A stretch of DNA of 64,000 nucleotides from NCBI GenBank assembly GCA_033977485.1, contig CM066993.1, forward strand, positions 71,526,864-71,590,863, read 5' to 3'. Both the position numbers and the translations under genes were made by a program. The stretch comes from Hydrangea macrophylla. Its lineage: Eukaryota; Streptophyta; Magnoliopsida; Cornales; Hydrangeaceae. This document shows, one piece after another, positions 46,507 through 59,526 of this stretch (position 1 is its first letter; every line of letters starts with the position of its first letter). The notes under the pieces are model-generated. The model was not told the origin of the DNA, ran no database searches, and was given only the letters and a program-made list of their open reading frames with translations.

Positions 46507-47696
46507 GTCAGTGAGGCGAGAGAAAATGGGGCGTGGAAAAAATGGTGGGAGGAAGTGGGAACGAGAAATAGAAGACTACTACAAGCGCTACATTTTTTTT
46601 GCTTCCACACCCTAAGTGTTTTTTTTTTGGCTCAAACACTCAATTGAAATATCAAACACAAACACGTACAGTCAAGTTCATTTTAGCCTAGCTCAATGTT
46701 AATAAAATATTTACAAACTTTTGAAATAAATAACGATCTATTCTAAACCACGATAAAAATATGTAGAAATTTATCTTCTCATACTAGAAAGATTACAATG
46801 GACTCACTCAAGAATGGAACCCTCACTGTATTATTTATGTATGCAAATTTACCATTTAAAATTCAAAACAAATTACTATAATATCTTGATTTAAAAAATC
46901 AACATTACTAAAGGAGAAGTTTATCGTTAAATAGATTTTCACATGCAGATTATAAATAACATGATATGAATTAATGATTATATTATAATTTTATGGGCTT
47001 TGAAAAGGTTAAATTAGTTATTTTAAAAACGTAATGAAAAAATTAACAGTCAACTACGAGAAACGGGAGAAAATTGTTACTTGACTCCAAAACTCAAGGC
47101 AAATCTATGTAGTTGCTTAATCTCACAATGGAAAGAGGTCCTGTATTTTGATCTTACCTCACGCTAGATTAGTATAAATGTCCAAAAATTATTCTTACAA
47201 AACTAATGGTGCATCACATTTAAAAATCACATACTAATAAGAATCTGTTGCTGTATTATTGAAAACACTTTCAACTATTTATTTTCATTAAAAAAAACTT
47301 TATTAGAAATTGATGTGACTTTTAGTTGTCTTGTTTTTTACTAATTAAGAATTAATGTGGCTTTATAGAATGATAATTATGGTAACAAACATTGGTGGGA
47401 ATATCATGTAAGAGTAACATTTTCCTTCAATCTAACCCAAATACAAGCCAACCTATTTAAATTGTCAGTAGTGCAATATTTTCTTAATTTTGAGAACTAT
47501 TTAAATTTTCAAGCCAAAGAAAGAAAAGAACCACATTATATAATTCAAATTGCATTCCAGGAACTTATCAAAATCATTTTTCTGCAATTCAACATGCGAA
47601 AAAAGAAGGTTGATATGCCACTTTTACAATTCCAAGCAATCTACAAATAGCTTTCAAAACAGACTACAGAGTACTCTTTTCAACCATCAAAAGTGA
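46505..47696. other. Intergenic spacer
   Basis: I see no gene. The stretch is AT-rich sequence between the OTS-like gene start and the 3' end of the sulfate transporter gene, both on the minus strand. Confidence 0.6.
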
Positions 47697-50600
47697 TCAA
47701 CAATTACTAAGACCAACCATTTTTGAAGCAAAACATGAATCAACTGCTTCACTAACACTCAGAAAAACTCTCCCTTTCCCAAGTTTATCGATAAATTTTG
47801 CTACTTTTAGCTTGTGAATCACTTGCCACCTCGGGTTTGCAATGGCTAACTGCAAAAATTAAAGTAGCACCAAATTTTGTTCATATATGTATATATACAC
47901 ACACACACACACTCTCTCTCTCTCTCTCTCTTTAGAACTATATAATTCCCACTTACTTCAATGCCTAGTGAAATCAATTGCTTATGCAATTCTTCTAGCA
48001 TCATAATTCCTGAAGTATCGATACTCATCACATCTGTCACAAGAGAGAGAGAGAGAGAGAGATTAGGCCAAGTAATTAACTTCTCATAATTATGTTACAC
48101 AACAAATTTGTGAAAATGTGTAATGATGCAAGTAGACAATAATTATATACACTTACTTGACATGTCAAGAACTACTACATGAGTCATTCCCTTTGCATTT
48201 CCTTCAGTCTCATCCTCTTCTGTCACCCACCTCATTATCCTAAACCATCAAAATGGACAACTAAATTGCTGCAAATTGAAAAAACTAGCCTCTTTTTTTT
48301 TCCCCCCCTTATTTACCTTTCTCTAACGACATTGGCATTCGCGAAGCAGAGTTTCACGCGGATTACCAACACGCCTGGAGTTTTTACAGCCATTGGATAT
48401 TGATTCACGTCGCAGAAAATGTCTGTTCCTTGAAGTCTCCCAAGTTTTTCTGTCACAGGCCTAATGGAATTTAGTATTATCTTTGCAAATGAGATTGTTA
48501 CCTGCATTAAATCCAATTTTGGATTAAAGAAATGTCAAAGTAATTACACATCCCAAATTGTAATTACCCATCTAATTTGTTGCTTTGTCAATAGTATTCA
48601 GAATCTGTAATCTCAGATGGGTTCCAAAACCTAGCCAAGTGTGCAAGAAATGAGACCACTTGAAAATACCAAAATTTTCAGCGGAAAAACTCTTTCTAAT
48701 GTCGCCAACTCAAAAGATTTTCCAAACACATACACAAACACAACCAAAATTGTGAAATGGGGTAATGAGGGGCAAAATTGTATTTTCTACAAAAGACTAT
48801 GAAACTCCAATTATCCTCATTTATAAAAGGGAGCTACTGAATACACACCACCTACACTACATGGGATGTGGAACGTATAACTACTCCGCAACATATGTAA
48901 GTAGATGCAGAAAGTAATGTGATTGGTGTAATTAGCAGCTTTTTTTTTTCTTATAGAATTTGAATTTACACCAAGGTATGACTTAATCATACGACATTAG
49001 TGCGGTGAAAATTACGGGTAGTCTCGCAATAAGTTCCATCAGTTTGCAGAGTTGAATACCGATGAGACCCACACTCGGGATCCACAAGGGGCACCCCTTG
49101 TATGTAGGTGGATCTCATCTCCCAAAAGAGTCACTCCCATTAGCTATAGGCACGGGATTTTGTGTCAATGGAGCAACTAAAGAAGTACCAATAAAATTAA
49201 ATTTATCTGCAATAAAAATCTATAAAAGCTATCTGTTCCTACATAACTCCAATAATTAAAAATGACCCAAAAAAATTAAATTAAATTAAATTCTACTAAC
49301 AATATTGACAAAAATTATATACATGGGATTTGCCTATGTTGGATGCCTTCTATACATTCTCATATGAGTAATGCCATGGTTCTCAAATTTGTATCCGAAA
49401 TTCGTTTCTTAACACATGCGAGAGTGAGACTATTTAAAACACCGTCCAATGAAATTCATATAATTCTTGCAGGACAAAATAAAAAATTTGTAAGATTCTA
49501 CACTGACTTTATATGCTGTCAAATATTCATTATAAACCTGATCCTAGCTGCAGGCAGGGGCGGAGTTCTCAAATCTAAGCCATTATACATATCCCTTTTG
49601 AACATAGCAATGATTCTTGTTTTATGGGTGAAAGTAGTAAGAAGAAGAAGAAAAAAAATTTAAGCATGTTAAAACAACTTTTTGTAAAGAGTTATAGGGA
49701 GATTCATTTGTCTTTGAATAAAGATGTTTAAACCCTCAACCAATTATACATAACACCCAGGTGACAACCACACATTATACTGTTTTTATGATATATATAT
49801 ATATACAGTCCGCTTCTTGTGCGGACGTCCGCAACTTAATAACTTGTTGGACTTCTGTTTCCAACCGTTGGATCCTGTGAAATTACTACAATACCTTTAA
49901 TGAAAATTAGATCCAACGGCTAGAAATAGAAGTCCACAACTTATTAAGTTACAGATGTCCACACAAGAAGCGGACTATATATATATATATATACAGGGTC
50001 GGTAACTATATGAAACTAATGTAAGTGTGTGCCCTGAGATAAATTTCTCTTTCCTTAGCATAGAGGTAGGTGGTGGCGGTTACATCTGACAATTAATTTG
50101 CAGAAAACATGAGATACTAAAAATGGAGTGACCTAAGTCAGCTGCTGTACAAGTACAACACTTTGTGATGGATATCAAGAAACAATTATGAGATGGAATG
50201 GAACCCACCAGTCACAACAAGATTCATCAAGTGCCTTCCATTTTTAGCATCAAATATCTGAAGATCATACAAAAAATTTCATATGTTCTGCTCAAACTAA
50301 TGTCATAAAATGTGTTTGTTATGCTGACCAAAGTTGGGTTACTTTATTAGGTACAAGTTGTTCTTATCATTTCTGTCATTCTGTGCAGTGGGAGGCAATG
50401 AATATTCGAATGACGCAGATCAAATGTCCAAAATGTCTTCACCTTTTGGATGACTAAAATGCATCGTTACAATGGTCTTTAAATCTTTCACCGTTTGATC
50501 AAAATTTTGACGGGAAAAATTATTTTAAAATTTGAAGCCTTGAAAAGTGTTCAAAAGGTAAAAAATATAAATAAATATATAAATTTAAAAAAAAAAAAAA

Positions 50601-53600
50601 AAAAAAACAAACAACAACAACGAAAAATTCGGAACATCACACAGGTTAAGGGTTCAAAGCATCTCACCTTTGAGATGATTAAATTTTGACCATGGGATCA
50701 AAATTTTGAAAGGAAAAACATTCCTCTCTTATCATATAGACATATAGACATATATATATATATATACATACATGCATAGATGATTTATGATTTTAGTTAG
50801 ATTCAAAAGAGGTAAATTAAGAAGAGTTGTTACCGCAGCTAGAAGACCTATCTCCACGGAAGCAAACAAGACACCAAAAAAGGCACCAATACAAGCAAGA
50901 AAGTCAAGCTTGTCCACTTTCCATATATTGTAAGCTTCATTTATGTCAATGAGTCCAGGAAGGGCAGACAAGATAATTGAGGCAAGGATGGCTATGGGAG
51001 TGAAATACAATAGCCTTGTAAACAATTCAAGTGATATTAGTACTGTAATGGCCATCACTATATTTGATGCCAATGTTTCACATCCTGCACTGAAATTTAC
51101 AGCAGTTCTTGAGAATGAACCTGTAGACAGACATATGTAATATATGTGTTAAAAGTCACTGGTTGCTCTAAAAGCTTAAATCTCCATCATACTTGAATTG
51201 AGAAATAAAGTGCAACACGGCCCCTTTAAACCACCCTTTGTAGAAGTGATCCCAAACAGACCCTTAAACCCAAGATCGTCGGAACCAAGCCTAGCTCTGA
51301 TATTATACTAAGCTATCAGTTGCTCCGAAATCTTAACACGAGAACCCTATGTAAAAATGCTCTTATACCATGTTAAGTTATCAACAACTCGTAACTTAGG
51401 GCCCGTTTGGATTGGCAGCGCTTTTTTACTTTTAGGAAGAAGTAGAAGCAGAAACTCTAATCACAAGGCCACAAGGGCAATGCGAGAATTTTTTGACTTA
51501 CTGAAACACAAATTTGCATTCCTAAGTCACGTTTGTGCTTTTGGAGCTCTAAAGTATTTATTTTGATTCACTCAAACAAGCTAATATATGTACGTTTTGA
51601 GTCCCAAAAGCTCATGTGGACCCAACCGTGCAAGTGTGCAACACCCTCTGTATGGTATCAGAGCTCGTATTCTAAGAGATCATAGGTTACAGTTTAATAT
51701 ATATTGTTGGCTCATTTTCAAAACAGATGAAGCTTTGGGATCAATGTAATAACTTCAGAAAATGTTAACGTGCTTGTTAGATAGATGACAAATCGAGGAT
51801 TTAAAAAGTCAAGTAGAGAAGTTCACCAGTGGCTATGTAGCAAGAAGTTAAAGATCCTGCAAGATTCATAAAGCCCATGGCTACCATTTCCTTGTTTCCA
51901 TCAATGTGGTACCCTTTTATGGAAGCAAAAGATCTCCCAACCGCTATAGCTTCCTGATACCAAATAGTTAAAAACACATTAATTGCTAAGAAAATTTTGC
52001 ATTTCAATGAAATTCCACTAAAATTTGATAATAAAAAAAATTGTCAAAAAAAAAAAAACAAAACAAAAAAAGAATTAGGAACAGACGGTGAGAGCAACAA
52101 TGGCACAAATGAGTCCAATTTTGGCTGCTTCTCCAACGTGGGGACCATTGAGTTTTAACTGATGAGCTGAACTTGGGTTCAAGCCACCTTTAAAGTGCTT
52201 CACAATCTTAACTCCATGTTTGTCTGCTTTGGTTAAGTACACTATCAAGGTGGACAAGATGACCGATACAAGAGGAGCGATAGCTGGCAACCAAAAGAGC
52301 TTTTTGTACCTTCTGCCCTGCAATTTAAACAGGATTCACAAGACTTGATGAGTGTGAAATCGAAAAGATCACCTAAGGATTCGTTTGGTTCATGGATTTA
52401 GTGAAAGAAAAATTAAGGAAACAAGGAAAGATCACCTAAGAAGTAATGAAAATGTTAAGACAATTTTTTTATTTTTTATTTTCTTTCCTATTTTTCTCAC
52501 CATTTTCCTCACAACCAAACAAAGAAAGTTCTTTTTCTTTGTGTGTGTGTGTGTGTGTGTGTTTTTTCCTTTCCCTTCATTAAATCCATGAAGCCAACGG
52601 AGCGTAAATGAAAAAGATAGCAATACAAAGAATTTACTACTTACAATGAACCTGGTACCTAAGATGAAGATAAAAAATGAACAACCGATCACGAAATTCA
52701 GAGGATACCACTGTCATATAAAGGCACACATGGAAAAATTAAAGGCTGTCAAATTTGTGATATAACCAAATTAACAGTAAATAAAGCACAAAATTAAGCA
52801 TAACACTAAGAACAACAAATTCCAGAATTTTTATATTAATGATTTGAATCTTGTAGCAAAACTTACAGTATGATGAAATGATCTAAGTACAGCTTTCAAG
52901 ACAGAGACCACATCAGTATTGTTGGTGAAATGATTTATTCCAAGTAGCCCTTTTAATTGCTGAAGACCAATGACAATGGCTGCACCTCCCATAAATCCAA
53001 CAATGGCTGCATGTGAGAGAAAATCCACCAGAAATCCTAACCTGCATATGTTAGAGAGAGAATTATAAGCTCATGTCACGACGAAAAATTAATAGCATGT
53101 TTGGTTGTCACCCGAATTTGAATAGTCTCATTTATAATTTATGTAGTAGTAGTTTTTAAAAAATAAACTTATATAGTGCACTACTTATATTCTAGATAAA
53201 AACCCATTAAGATGATAATCATTTAAGTCCAACAATTTTGGATGAAGTTGAAATAAAACTCATATGGTTCTTTTTGGCAAGGAATCTAATTTTGAGAAGA
53301 ATAACACTCTTATACATTTCCTAATTAGGTACTTTTTTCTACTATTTTGAAATGTTGTTGGTCCACCCAGACACATTTATACGTGTGGAACAAGCATAGG
53401 AAAATTTGTGTTGTGAATTTAGGATGTCACATGAATTTGACTAGTTTAACTTATTATTTATATAGTTTGTTAGAGAAAATTCATCATCCATTATTTTTTC
53501 CTTGTTACTCCGTACATAATAATTTTAATAACTTCTTAGAATAGAATTAAGTTCAAAATTGAAGAACCATTTTGAAATAAAACACAATCTCTTCTAAGAC

Positions 53601-55085
53601 CATATTCCCTTTTTTGTTAAAATACCGTTTAAAAGATCAATTGAATTCAATGATATCCAAACAGGTCCAAATTGTATTTCTAGGGAAAATCAAGAAAAGG
53701 CCACCTGAATAATCCGAACGCAGCCTGGAAAGTACCCGCGAAGAAGGTGACGGTGAATACAAAATTTCTATATGCAATTGGATCAGCCATAGGATCAACT
53801 GTTTTCTGAATCATGGAAGATATGAGCAACGAAACTACAGCCACCGGTCCAATGGCTATCTCTCTCGAACTCCCCATAAGAGCATAGATTAGAGGAGGCA
53901 CAACACTTGTGTCTACATTTAGCAAAATAAAAATAGAAAATAAAAAAAGTAACCAAATAGTAATTTCCACTTTGTAACATGGTTTCTATAGTCAAAAAAC
54001 ATAAATTTGGTTTTAAAAAAAAAAAATGGTCCCTCATATTGGATTATTTGAACTTAAAGGACATCCCGTTTTTAAGTTTGGTCTCAAAAGTCACCGATTA
54101 GTGGAACTTAATGAAATCAAATTCTTATGTTACAAAATTTCACATAATTAGCTAGGTGAAAGTATCAAATTTCGCATACTTATTGAGGGACCTTTTGTTG
54201 AAGATATATTTGGATCTTTGGAGATATATCTTAATCTAGTCAAATCACATGATTTGATATCACTTATGTTTAAGGATTTGATTGTAATATGATTTTATTT
54301 CCTATGATTTTTATTGCTTTTTTAGTTCTCTAGCTTGTATATAAATATTGGACCTTACAGACTTACAGTTAGTAATACAAGAAATTACTTCTCAATATTG
54401 GATTTCTTCTCCTTTTACTAAAATAAAAGGCCAGTTAGAATTAAGATCACAAAAGTCTATTTCACAAGACCTTTTGACTAAAATTTCCAAAAAAGAAAAC
54501 ATAACAATTGGTAAACTTTTTGGTACTAATTAGTCATTAGGAACTTACATAGGCCATATTGAGGATCCAGTTTTGCTAAGTTGGCATACCCAATACTCTG
54601 CAAGACAATGTTATGTTATGCACAAATATTTATCCATATTTATTGCAGATCCAGCTTTGGTAAAATTGGCATATCCCAATACTAAGCCAGACATTAACCT
54701 TCAACATATTAGAGCTAATTATGAACACATCAAATAAATGTAAATATATATTTTGTATATATACATGTACCTGAGGAATGCAGAGACTTGCAAGAGTTAG
54801 TCCTGCCATTAAATCATTCTTAAACTTTGATGCCTTGTAATTCCTTCCCCAGCTGAGAATTGGAAACAGGCCTTGCAGGAATGAAAAAACAGGTCTTGAT
54901 CTATTTTCCTTATTAATGGAAGATGAAGATAAACATAAGTTGCTTCCATGAGGAAAAAGAGTGTCTCTTATGGAACCCATGAGCTCGCGCCATAGACCCG
55001 GTGGTTCAGGAGAATTAAGGACCCAGTCAGCCCTTTCCATCCTTTTGGTGCACTCATGAGTGTCAAGCTGCTGCTGGTCATCCAT
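47697..55085 (-). CDS. SULTR2: Group 2 (SULTR2-type) sulfate transporter, 12 exons, 651 aa
   Basis: A SLC26/SulP proton-coupled sulfate transporter of the plasma membrane; group 2 members are known for vascular, low-affinity sulfate movement. Exons (minus): 55085-54771, 54597-54549, 53912-53705, 53041-52867, 52710-52645, 52317-52087, 51953-51827, 51120-50834, 48501-48317, 48239-48157, 48033-47957, 47849-47697. They sum to 1956 bp, exactly 652 codons, all with GT-AG borders. Seen: [20 protein letters not shown], the long membrane domain ([77 protein letters not shown]) and a C-terminal STAS domain ([20 protein letters not shown]). [20 protein letters not shown] points to group 2 rather than groups 1 or 3. 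The start is the ATG at 55085. Several introns hold MITEs and microsatellites. The gene looks intact. Confidence 0.95.
49806..49976. mobile_element. MITE (171 bp) inserted in a TA microsatellite
   Basis: AGTCCGCTTCTTGTGCGGAC, TAACTTAATAACTTG and CCGTTGGATC at the left are mirrored at the right over about 68 bp with scattered mismatches. (TA)n flanks both sides, so the target was a TA repeat. It lies in intron 8 (between exons 8 and 9) of the sulfate transporter gene. Confidence 0.85.
54634..54684 (-). pseudogene. Relic copy of SULTR2 exon 2 in intron 1
   Basis: The minus strand reads AGTATTGGGATATGCCAATT then TTACCAAAGCTGGATC, a diverged copy of exon 2 (54597-54549) about 85 bp upstream of it. 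It carries a 1-bp and a 4-bp insertion relative to exon 2 and has lost the following donor, so it cannot replace exon 2. Confidence 0.8.
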
Positions 55086-56243
55086 GCTCAAGGCCTCTGG
55101 TTTTTTTTTTTTTTTTTTTTGGATTTGAAGTGCTTGGGTGAACCCTTTTAAAGCTATTGATTTTGAATTAACCTCCTTTATAACATTTGTACACTAGCCA
55201 ATATTTAAATTGATATTGGTGATATTTATAGGAAAAGAATATAACAAAACTAAAGCTCTATTTCCGATATTTATATGGTTATAGAAGGTATTTCAAAGTT
55301 GGTTCTTATAGATCATTTGACATGCTAGTTTACTAAAATTAGGTGGGCAGTAAAAGACCTTTCTTCAAGTGCAAAACTAAAAACGCGTGCAAGTACTTCT
55401 TCAAAGTCAACTGTACGTCAAAGTGATTTTATGTAGCAGATTAGATCACTTGAATCAGCATATACAGATACTAATACAAAAATAAATAAAATAGAAATTT
55501 ATTTAGGCCAAGTACTCCGTAGAAGTAATTGTTTAGGTCCCATTTGATAATCATTTCATTTTTTTTGTTTTTGTGTTAGAAATTTTTGAGTTCATTTTAA
55601 AATAAGAAAATAAAAAATGTGTTTGGTAATTTTGTTTTGTTTTTTAAAAAGAGAGAACAGAAACAAAAAAAATCTTATTTGTTTAAAGTGATTTAAACTC
55701 TAAGGTTGAGTTTAAAGTCTGATTTGATTCTTAGTTCGTTAAAAAGGTCCCTCAAATGTTGAGTTAAGTGAAATTTCACTTAATATTCATGTATGCCAAG
55801 TGAAATTTCACTTAATATTTTGTATGGAGTTCCTTTCCCTAATCAAAATTCTTAATTGTCATTAACTCTAAAAAAAATCTTATCATAATATCACTTTCAC
55901 TAATTGCCCCAAAATAAAATAAAAAAACTATTCCAATATTTCAACCCCTGCCATCTAGCCTGGTTGACCCATTTTTGTTCGACCCAGTTGGCCGGTTAAA
56001 CTGGTCAAAAGCGACTCGCTTCCTATTATAGAGTTGAGGTATTTTTTATTATTATTATTTATACTTATATGGATCCGGACTGGATACACACACCCCCCCC
56101 ACCCCCCCCCCCCCCCCCCCCACAAACCCCAACCCATTGGCAGTATCTTATTGATCGGAACCACCACGTGACTATGATCCCAGCCCATACAATAATTTCT
56201 CTTGATTTAGGGCTATTGTTGCCCCTAATGGTGTTTGGAATTT

Positions 56244-56279
<36 letters not shown>

Positions 56280-56602
56280 GTGTGCAACTGTGCATAGACC
56301 ACCAGTAACCAATTTTCTTCTGATTCACAGTGAAACCTTGTCATCTCTTGTCTATTTTGCTAACGTGGTATCATAAATTAATAACATATCATTGTTCAAA
56401 TACATGTCAGTAGTAGTTTTAAGGAAAATATGTGTTCACACAAGTACTATAGTCATGTGTAAAGTTTGGTGATATCTACGATGTGGTATCGCCGTTGTAT
56501 TGAATATTTACTCCTTATCGTGGACATGGGCTTTAAGCCTAAGCAAGAATATTTGAGTTTTCCATGTATTTATCTGCTATTTGGGTCCAAATCCATACTC
56601 TG
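55086..56602. other. Upstream region of SULTR2 and spacer
   Basis: There is no gene here. The sequence just 5' of the sulfate transporter start has a 22-nt poly-T run (about 55101-55122). Further out lie a duplicated AAGTGAAATTTCACTTAATA palindrome (55767 and 55799) and a poly-C tract with 8 and then 20 C (56093-56121), followed by (TG)n(AG)n near 56244-56279. No promoter element could be assigned with confidence. Confidence 0.5.
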
Positions 56603-57198
56603 TGATGGTGCCTAGAATTAGTAAGAGAGGATTCAGAGAGAGACAAAGAAACACCAAGGAGTTGTATGTGGTTCGGCCCCGTTAATGAGGTGACCTACGT
56701 CCACGTGTGCGTCTAGGCGCTATACTAGCAGATCACCGGCGGCCTGGGGAGCCAACAATGGTGGGCGGCCCTACCAGTAATACCGTCCGGGTATATGCGT
56801 TTCAGTGTATGCTCTAGTTATTAGGTTTCTCCAGATCGTTCTCCCCTTTAGAAGGGTATGGGTGGGCTCTTTTATAGATGCCAGAGTCCACCTCTACATG
56901 GAAACTTAGATCTATTAGGAAGCCTATATCAATCACAATTTGATGTGCATAAGTTAAGGGAAGATCCTTATCAGATTAGGAATCTATCGAGTTTTATTCC
57001 TAATAGGACTCTGGCCGCACAAGGAAACTGCTGGAGTTGAGCCGCGCGTCCGGGAGAGCCGCCGAAGGTCACGCCCGGGCAGTGCGGGCATCCCGAGCGG
57101 TGACGCTGGCAAGCCCTGGGTGTGGACCCCAGGGTTCTGCTTGGTCTTCGATGCTGACGTGGCCGTTGGGCCCATGCTGGATAATTCTGAGCATATCA
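56603..57198 (-). repeat. 3' LTR of a Tat-lineage Gypsy element (about 596 bp)
   Basis: On the plus strand it runs TGATGGTGCC to GCATATCA, ends that are mutually inverted (TGAT/ATCA). The adjacent CTGCCCCCCATTT (57200-57212) is the polypurine tract AAATGGGGGGCAG on the minus strand. The interior carries a GGCCGAACCACATAC / CGTGGACGTAGGTCACC phrase (minus strand) typical of plant LTR transcribed regions. The other LTR is outside the window, so the target duplication cannot be verified. Confidence 0.6.
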
Positions 57199-57604
57199 GC
57201 TGCCCCCCATTTCCAGAGCTAATTGGATGCCATATCTGATGAGGTTTGGAAATCAGAGCTGTTCACGAGAAACCGCTCGGGAAGAAGCCGAGGCCTTCCC
57301 CAAGGTAAGGCTGACCCAGGGTTGTCTTTCCGGCAAAGGACCGAGCGGGAGCCTGGAGGGTCCGGTATTGCCCAGGGCCACGTGTCAGCTGCTTGCAGAC
57401 CTAGTTGGGATGCGACGGGGCCATCGTGGAGGTAACCGAACCGTTCGCGTTGGGACTAAACCGTCACATCGTGCATTTAATGCATGCGCCTTTTGAGGCG
57501 GCGTATGGTATGCCCGATGTGACAGCCGTCAGTCGCCAAGAGCGGGAAAACGTCCTGACCGTCCGATCTGATTCAATCTGAGCCGTCCTTTGTCTTTATA
57601 AAAG
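57199..57604 (+). promoter_or_regulatory. 5' flank and TATA region of antisense gene 1
   Basis: From CTGCCCCCCATTTCCAGAGC to the TATA-like TTTATAAAAGG (57595-57605) this region parallels 59118-59526 upstream of antisense gene 2: both have CTGCCCCCCATTT, AGAGCT/AAAGCT, TGATTGGA/TAATTGGA, TCTGATGAGG and a GACCGT...GATCTG...GCCGT block just before the TATA. The start codon follows about 120 bp later. Confidence 0.65.
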
Positions 57605-57726
57605 GAGCGTCAGTTCATTCTACACATTCACCACTGTTTGAAGATCAATAATCACCGAGCGGGTTTTCAGAGCAAAGCACTCCCGACCCCTTTTCCTCTG
57701 CCCATACTACTTCAATCTTCCTCCCA

Positions 57727-58815
57727 ATGGCTTCCAGCATCGACCTGTCGTCTGACGAAGGGCTCAGAGCCTTCCGAGAGGACTGCCAAATTCCGGACGA
57801 CGTAGTAGTTCGTCCACACATTGAGGGAGAGGAAGTGGCCTTCCCCTTCGTCCTTATTAGCAGCTATGTGCTGCTAATTGTGGGACTGCGCTTTCCTCTT
57901 CCAGTCTCCTTTTGTGACCTGCTCATGGGGCTGCACATTCCGCTCCACAGATGCCGCCCGAATGTCGCCCGCCTCTTCTGGGGGATTTCGGTACTGAACG
58001 AGCGACTGAGGTTGTTCCTCCAGTCCGCCGACGTCGCAAGGTGCTACATAATGGGGATCGACAACGGAGGTCCTTACTTCCGCCCCAGGACTGAGGGAAA
58101 GGACCTTGTCCGAGGCCTGGACTTTGCAAATAAGAACTGGCAGCAATACCCCTGGGTTATGGTTGCCGGCAACTGGCTGGAAGATGGCGTTCTCTGCCCC
58201 CCCGAGACTTTTGATCCTGACCTCTGCAGGCGAACGTTTGCCGCCTCCCGTGGCATTGCCCCCACCGCTGATGAAACGGAGGCGATTGACCGAGCTATCG
58301 AGGCCGGGCTTTCGTTTTCTGATCTGGTTGGGGGACCAGTAGACGATGCGGGCGCTGGACCCTCCTCTGCCGCTGTGGCTTCGGGGTCACGCCGCTATAC
58401 TCGATCCATGGCCTCTGGTTCACGGGCCACGGGCATGGCCGGGCCGTCCAAGGGGCCCGTCACCTTGTCCTCCAGCAGTGATTCAGTCTCATCTTCATCT
58501 GAGGACGCGAGCCCGCCACCTGCCCCGCCCGGGAAAGGGAAGGGAAAAGCTGTTGGTGAAGTCTCTGGACCTTCGCCGAAAAGGAGCAAGCTTGACACCC
58601 CGAGCGGTCTCCGTGTGCCGACCTGGACGGACCTCTCTCTTGCTAACATGGAGGGCCGCCTGCAGGAAGTGGAAAAGCAGACCGCTCACCTGGAGACGAA
58701 CTTTGTCATGCGGGAGGTGGATGTCCACGCCCTAGAGGTGACCGTCCAAGGGCTGGTGGAGAGGATGGCTGCCCTAGAGGAGGAGATCAAGGCCTTGAAG
58801 GATAAGGGCACTTGA
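57727..58815 (+). CDS. Antisense ORF 1 of the Tat element (362 aa), gypsy-transposon-domain protein
   Basis: One intact exon in antisense to the retroelement. The N-terminal globular part (about 1-190) includes FPFVLISSYVLLIVGLRFPL, DLLMGLHIPLHRCRPNVARL and PRTEGKDLVRGLDFANKNWQ. This resembles the plant 'putative gypsy type transposon' family (PF04195 type), known as an extra antisense ORF in Tat elements. A Ser/Pro-rich linker follows (about 210-275), then a basic cluster (SPKRSKLD, possible nuclear signal) and a C-terminal coiled coil (NMEGRLQEVEKQTAHLETNF ... RMAALEEEIKALKDKG). The biochemical role is unknown. It has the same layout as antisense gene 2, is much GC-richer than neighbouring spacers, and has its own TATA-like box and 3' UTR hairpin. 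Confidence 0.8.
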   Translation: MASSIDLSSDEGLRAFREDCQIPDDVVVRPHIEGEEVAFPFVLISSYVLLIVGLRFPLPVSFCDLLMGLHIPLHRCRPNVARLFWGISVLNERLRLFLQSADVARCYIMGIDNGGPYFRPRTEGKDLVRGLDFANKNWQQYPWVMVAGNWLEDGVLCPPETFDPDLCRRTFAASRGIAPTADETEAIDRAIEAGLSFSDLVGGPVDDAGAGPSSAAVASGSRRYTRSMASGSRATGMAGPSKGPVTLSSSSDSVSSSSEDASPPPAPPGKGKGKAVGEVSGPSPKRSKLDTPSGLRVPTWTDLSLANMEGRLQEVEKQTAHLETNFVMREVDVHALEVTVQGLVERMAALEEEIKALKDKGT

Positions 58816-58856
58816 AGTCTGCCGTCCTTCTCTTTTTTTTTTTTTTTTTTTTGTGT

Positions 58857-58878
58857 GGGGGCTACTACAACTGCCCCC
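58857..58878 (+). promoter_or_regulatory. 3' UTR hairpin of antisense gene 1
   Basis: GGGGGC, loop TACTACAACT, GCCCCC: a perfect 6-bp stem directly after a poly-T run. The loop is identical to that at 62154-62163 after antisense gene 2. AATCAATGAACAAGG and GAGGCC follow, also shared. Confidence 0.75.
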
Positions 58879-59117
58879 CGAACTTGTACAGTTGTCATTT
58901 TTTTTTTTAATCAATGAACAAGGTCCTTGAGGCCATCCCTTTCGCGTTAATTGTACTTTGTTGTGGCTGTTAATACTCGAACTGTTGTTGACCTATCGGT
59001 ATTTCCGATTTCTATTTTGACAGTGGTTTATTCGGTTGGAGTTCCAAAATTCCAACCAGCGTCCAATAGACCTCGTGGACTTGCTGTGTGGTTACGCCGA
59101 GATTCTCGTGCACGTAC

Positions 59118-59526
59118 CACCTGCCCCCCATTTTCAAAGCTGATTGGACGCTCCGTCTGATGAGGGTTGAAAACTGAAATTTTCCCTGGGAATCGTTCGG
59201 TAGTAGACCGGGATTTTGTCCTTCGGGCGGGGCCGGAGGAAGACGTCGGTCGGGGCATTCCCCGAGCGGGCGATCCGTTGGTTCGGGAGTCGCTGCTGCC
59301 ACGTGTTCGCTGGTCGTTGACCTGGTTAGGTTCGAACTACGCCAGCGCGGACGCAACCAAGCCACTTGCGCGCCAACCGAACAGTCATGTCAGGCCTTTA
59401 ATGCGCACGCCTTTCTAGGCAACGTTTCATGCGCCCGAGGAGACAACTGTCAGCAACTTCGGGCGGGGGATCACACGGACCGTTGGATACGTTTTGATCT
59501 GGGCCGTTCCCGGTTTCTATAAAATG
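59118..59526 (+). promoter_or_regulatory. 5' flank and TATA region of antisense gene 2
   Basis: This is the duplicate of the 57199-57604 region: CTGCCCCCCATTTTCAAAGC, TGATTGGACG, TCTGATGAGGG and a GGACCGTTGGAT...TTTGATCTGGGCCGT block ending in TCTATAAAATG (59516-59526). It includes a second polypurine-like copy (AAATGGGGGGCAGG on the minus strand). Confidence 0.65.

Noticed and set aside
55955..56328. Gly-rich and Pro-rich ORFs
   Set aside because: They are translations of the poly-C and TG/AG tracts.
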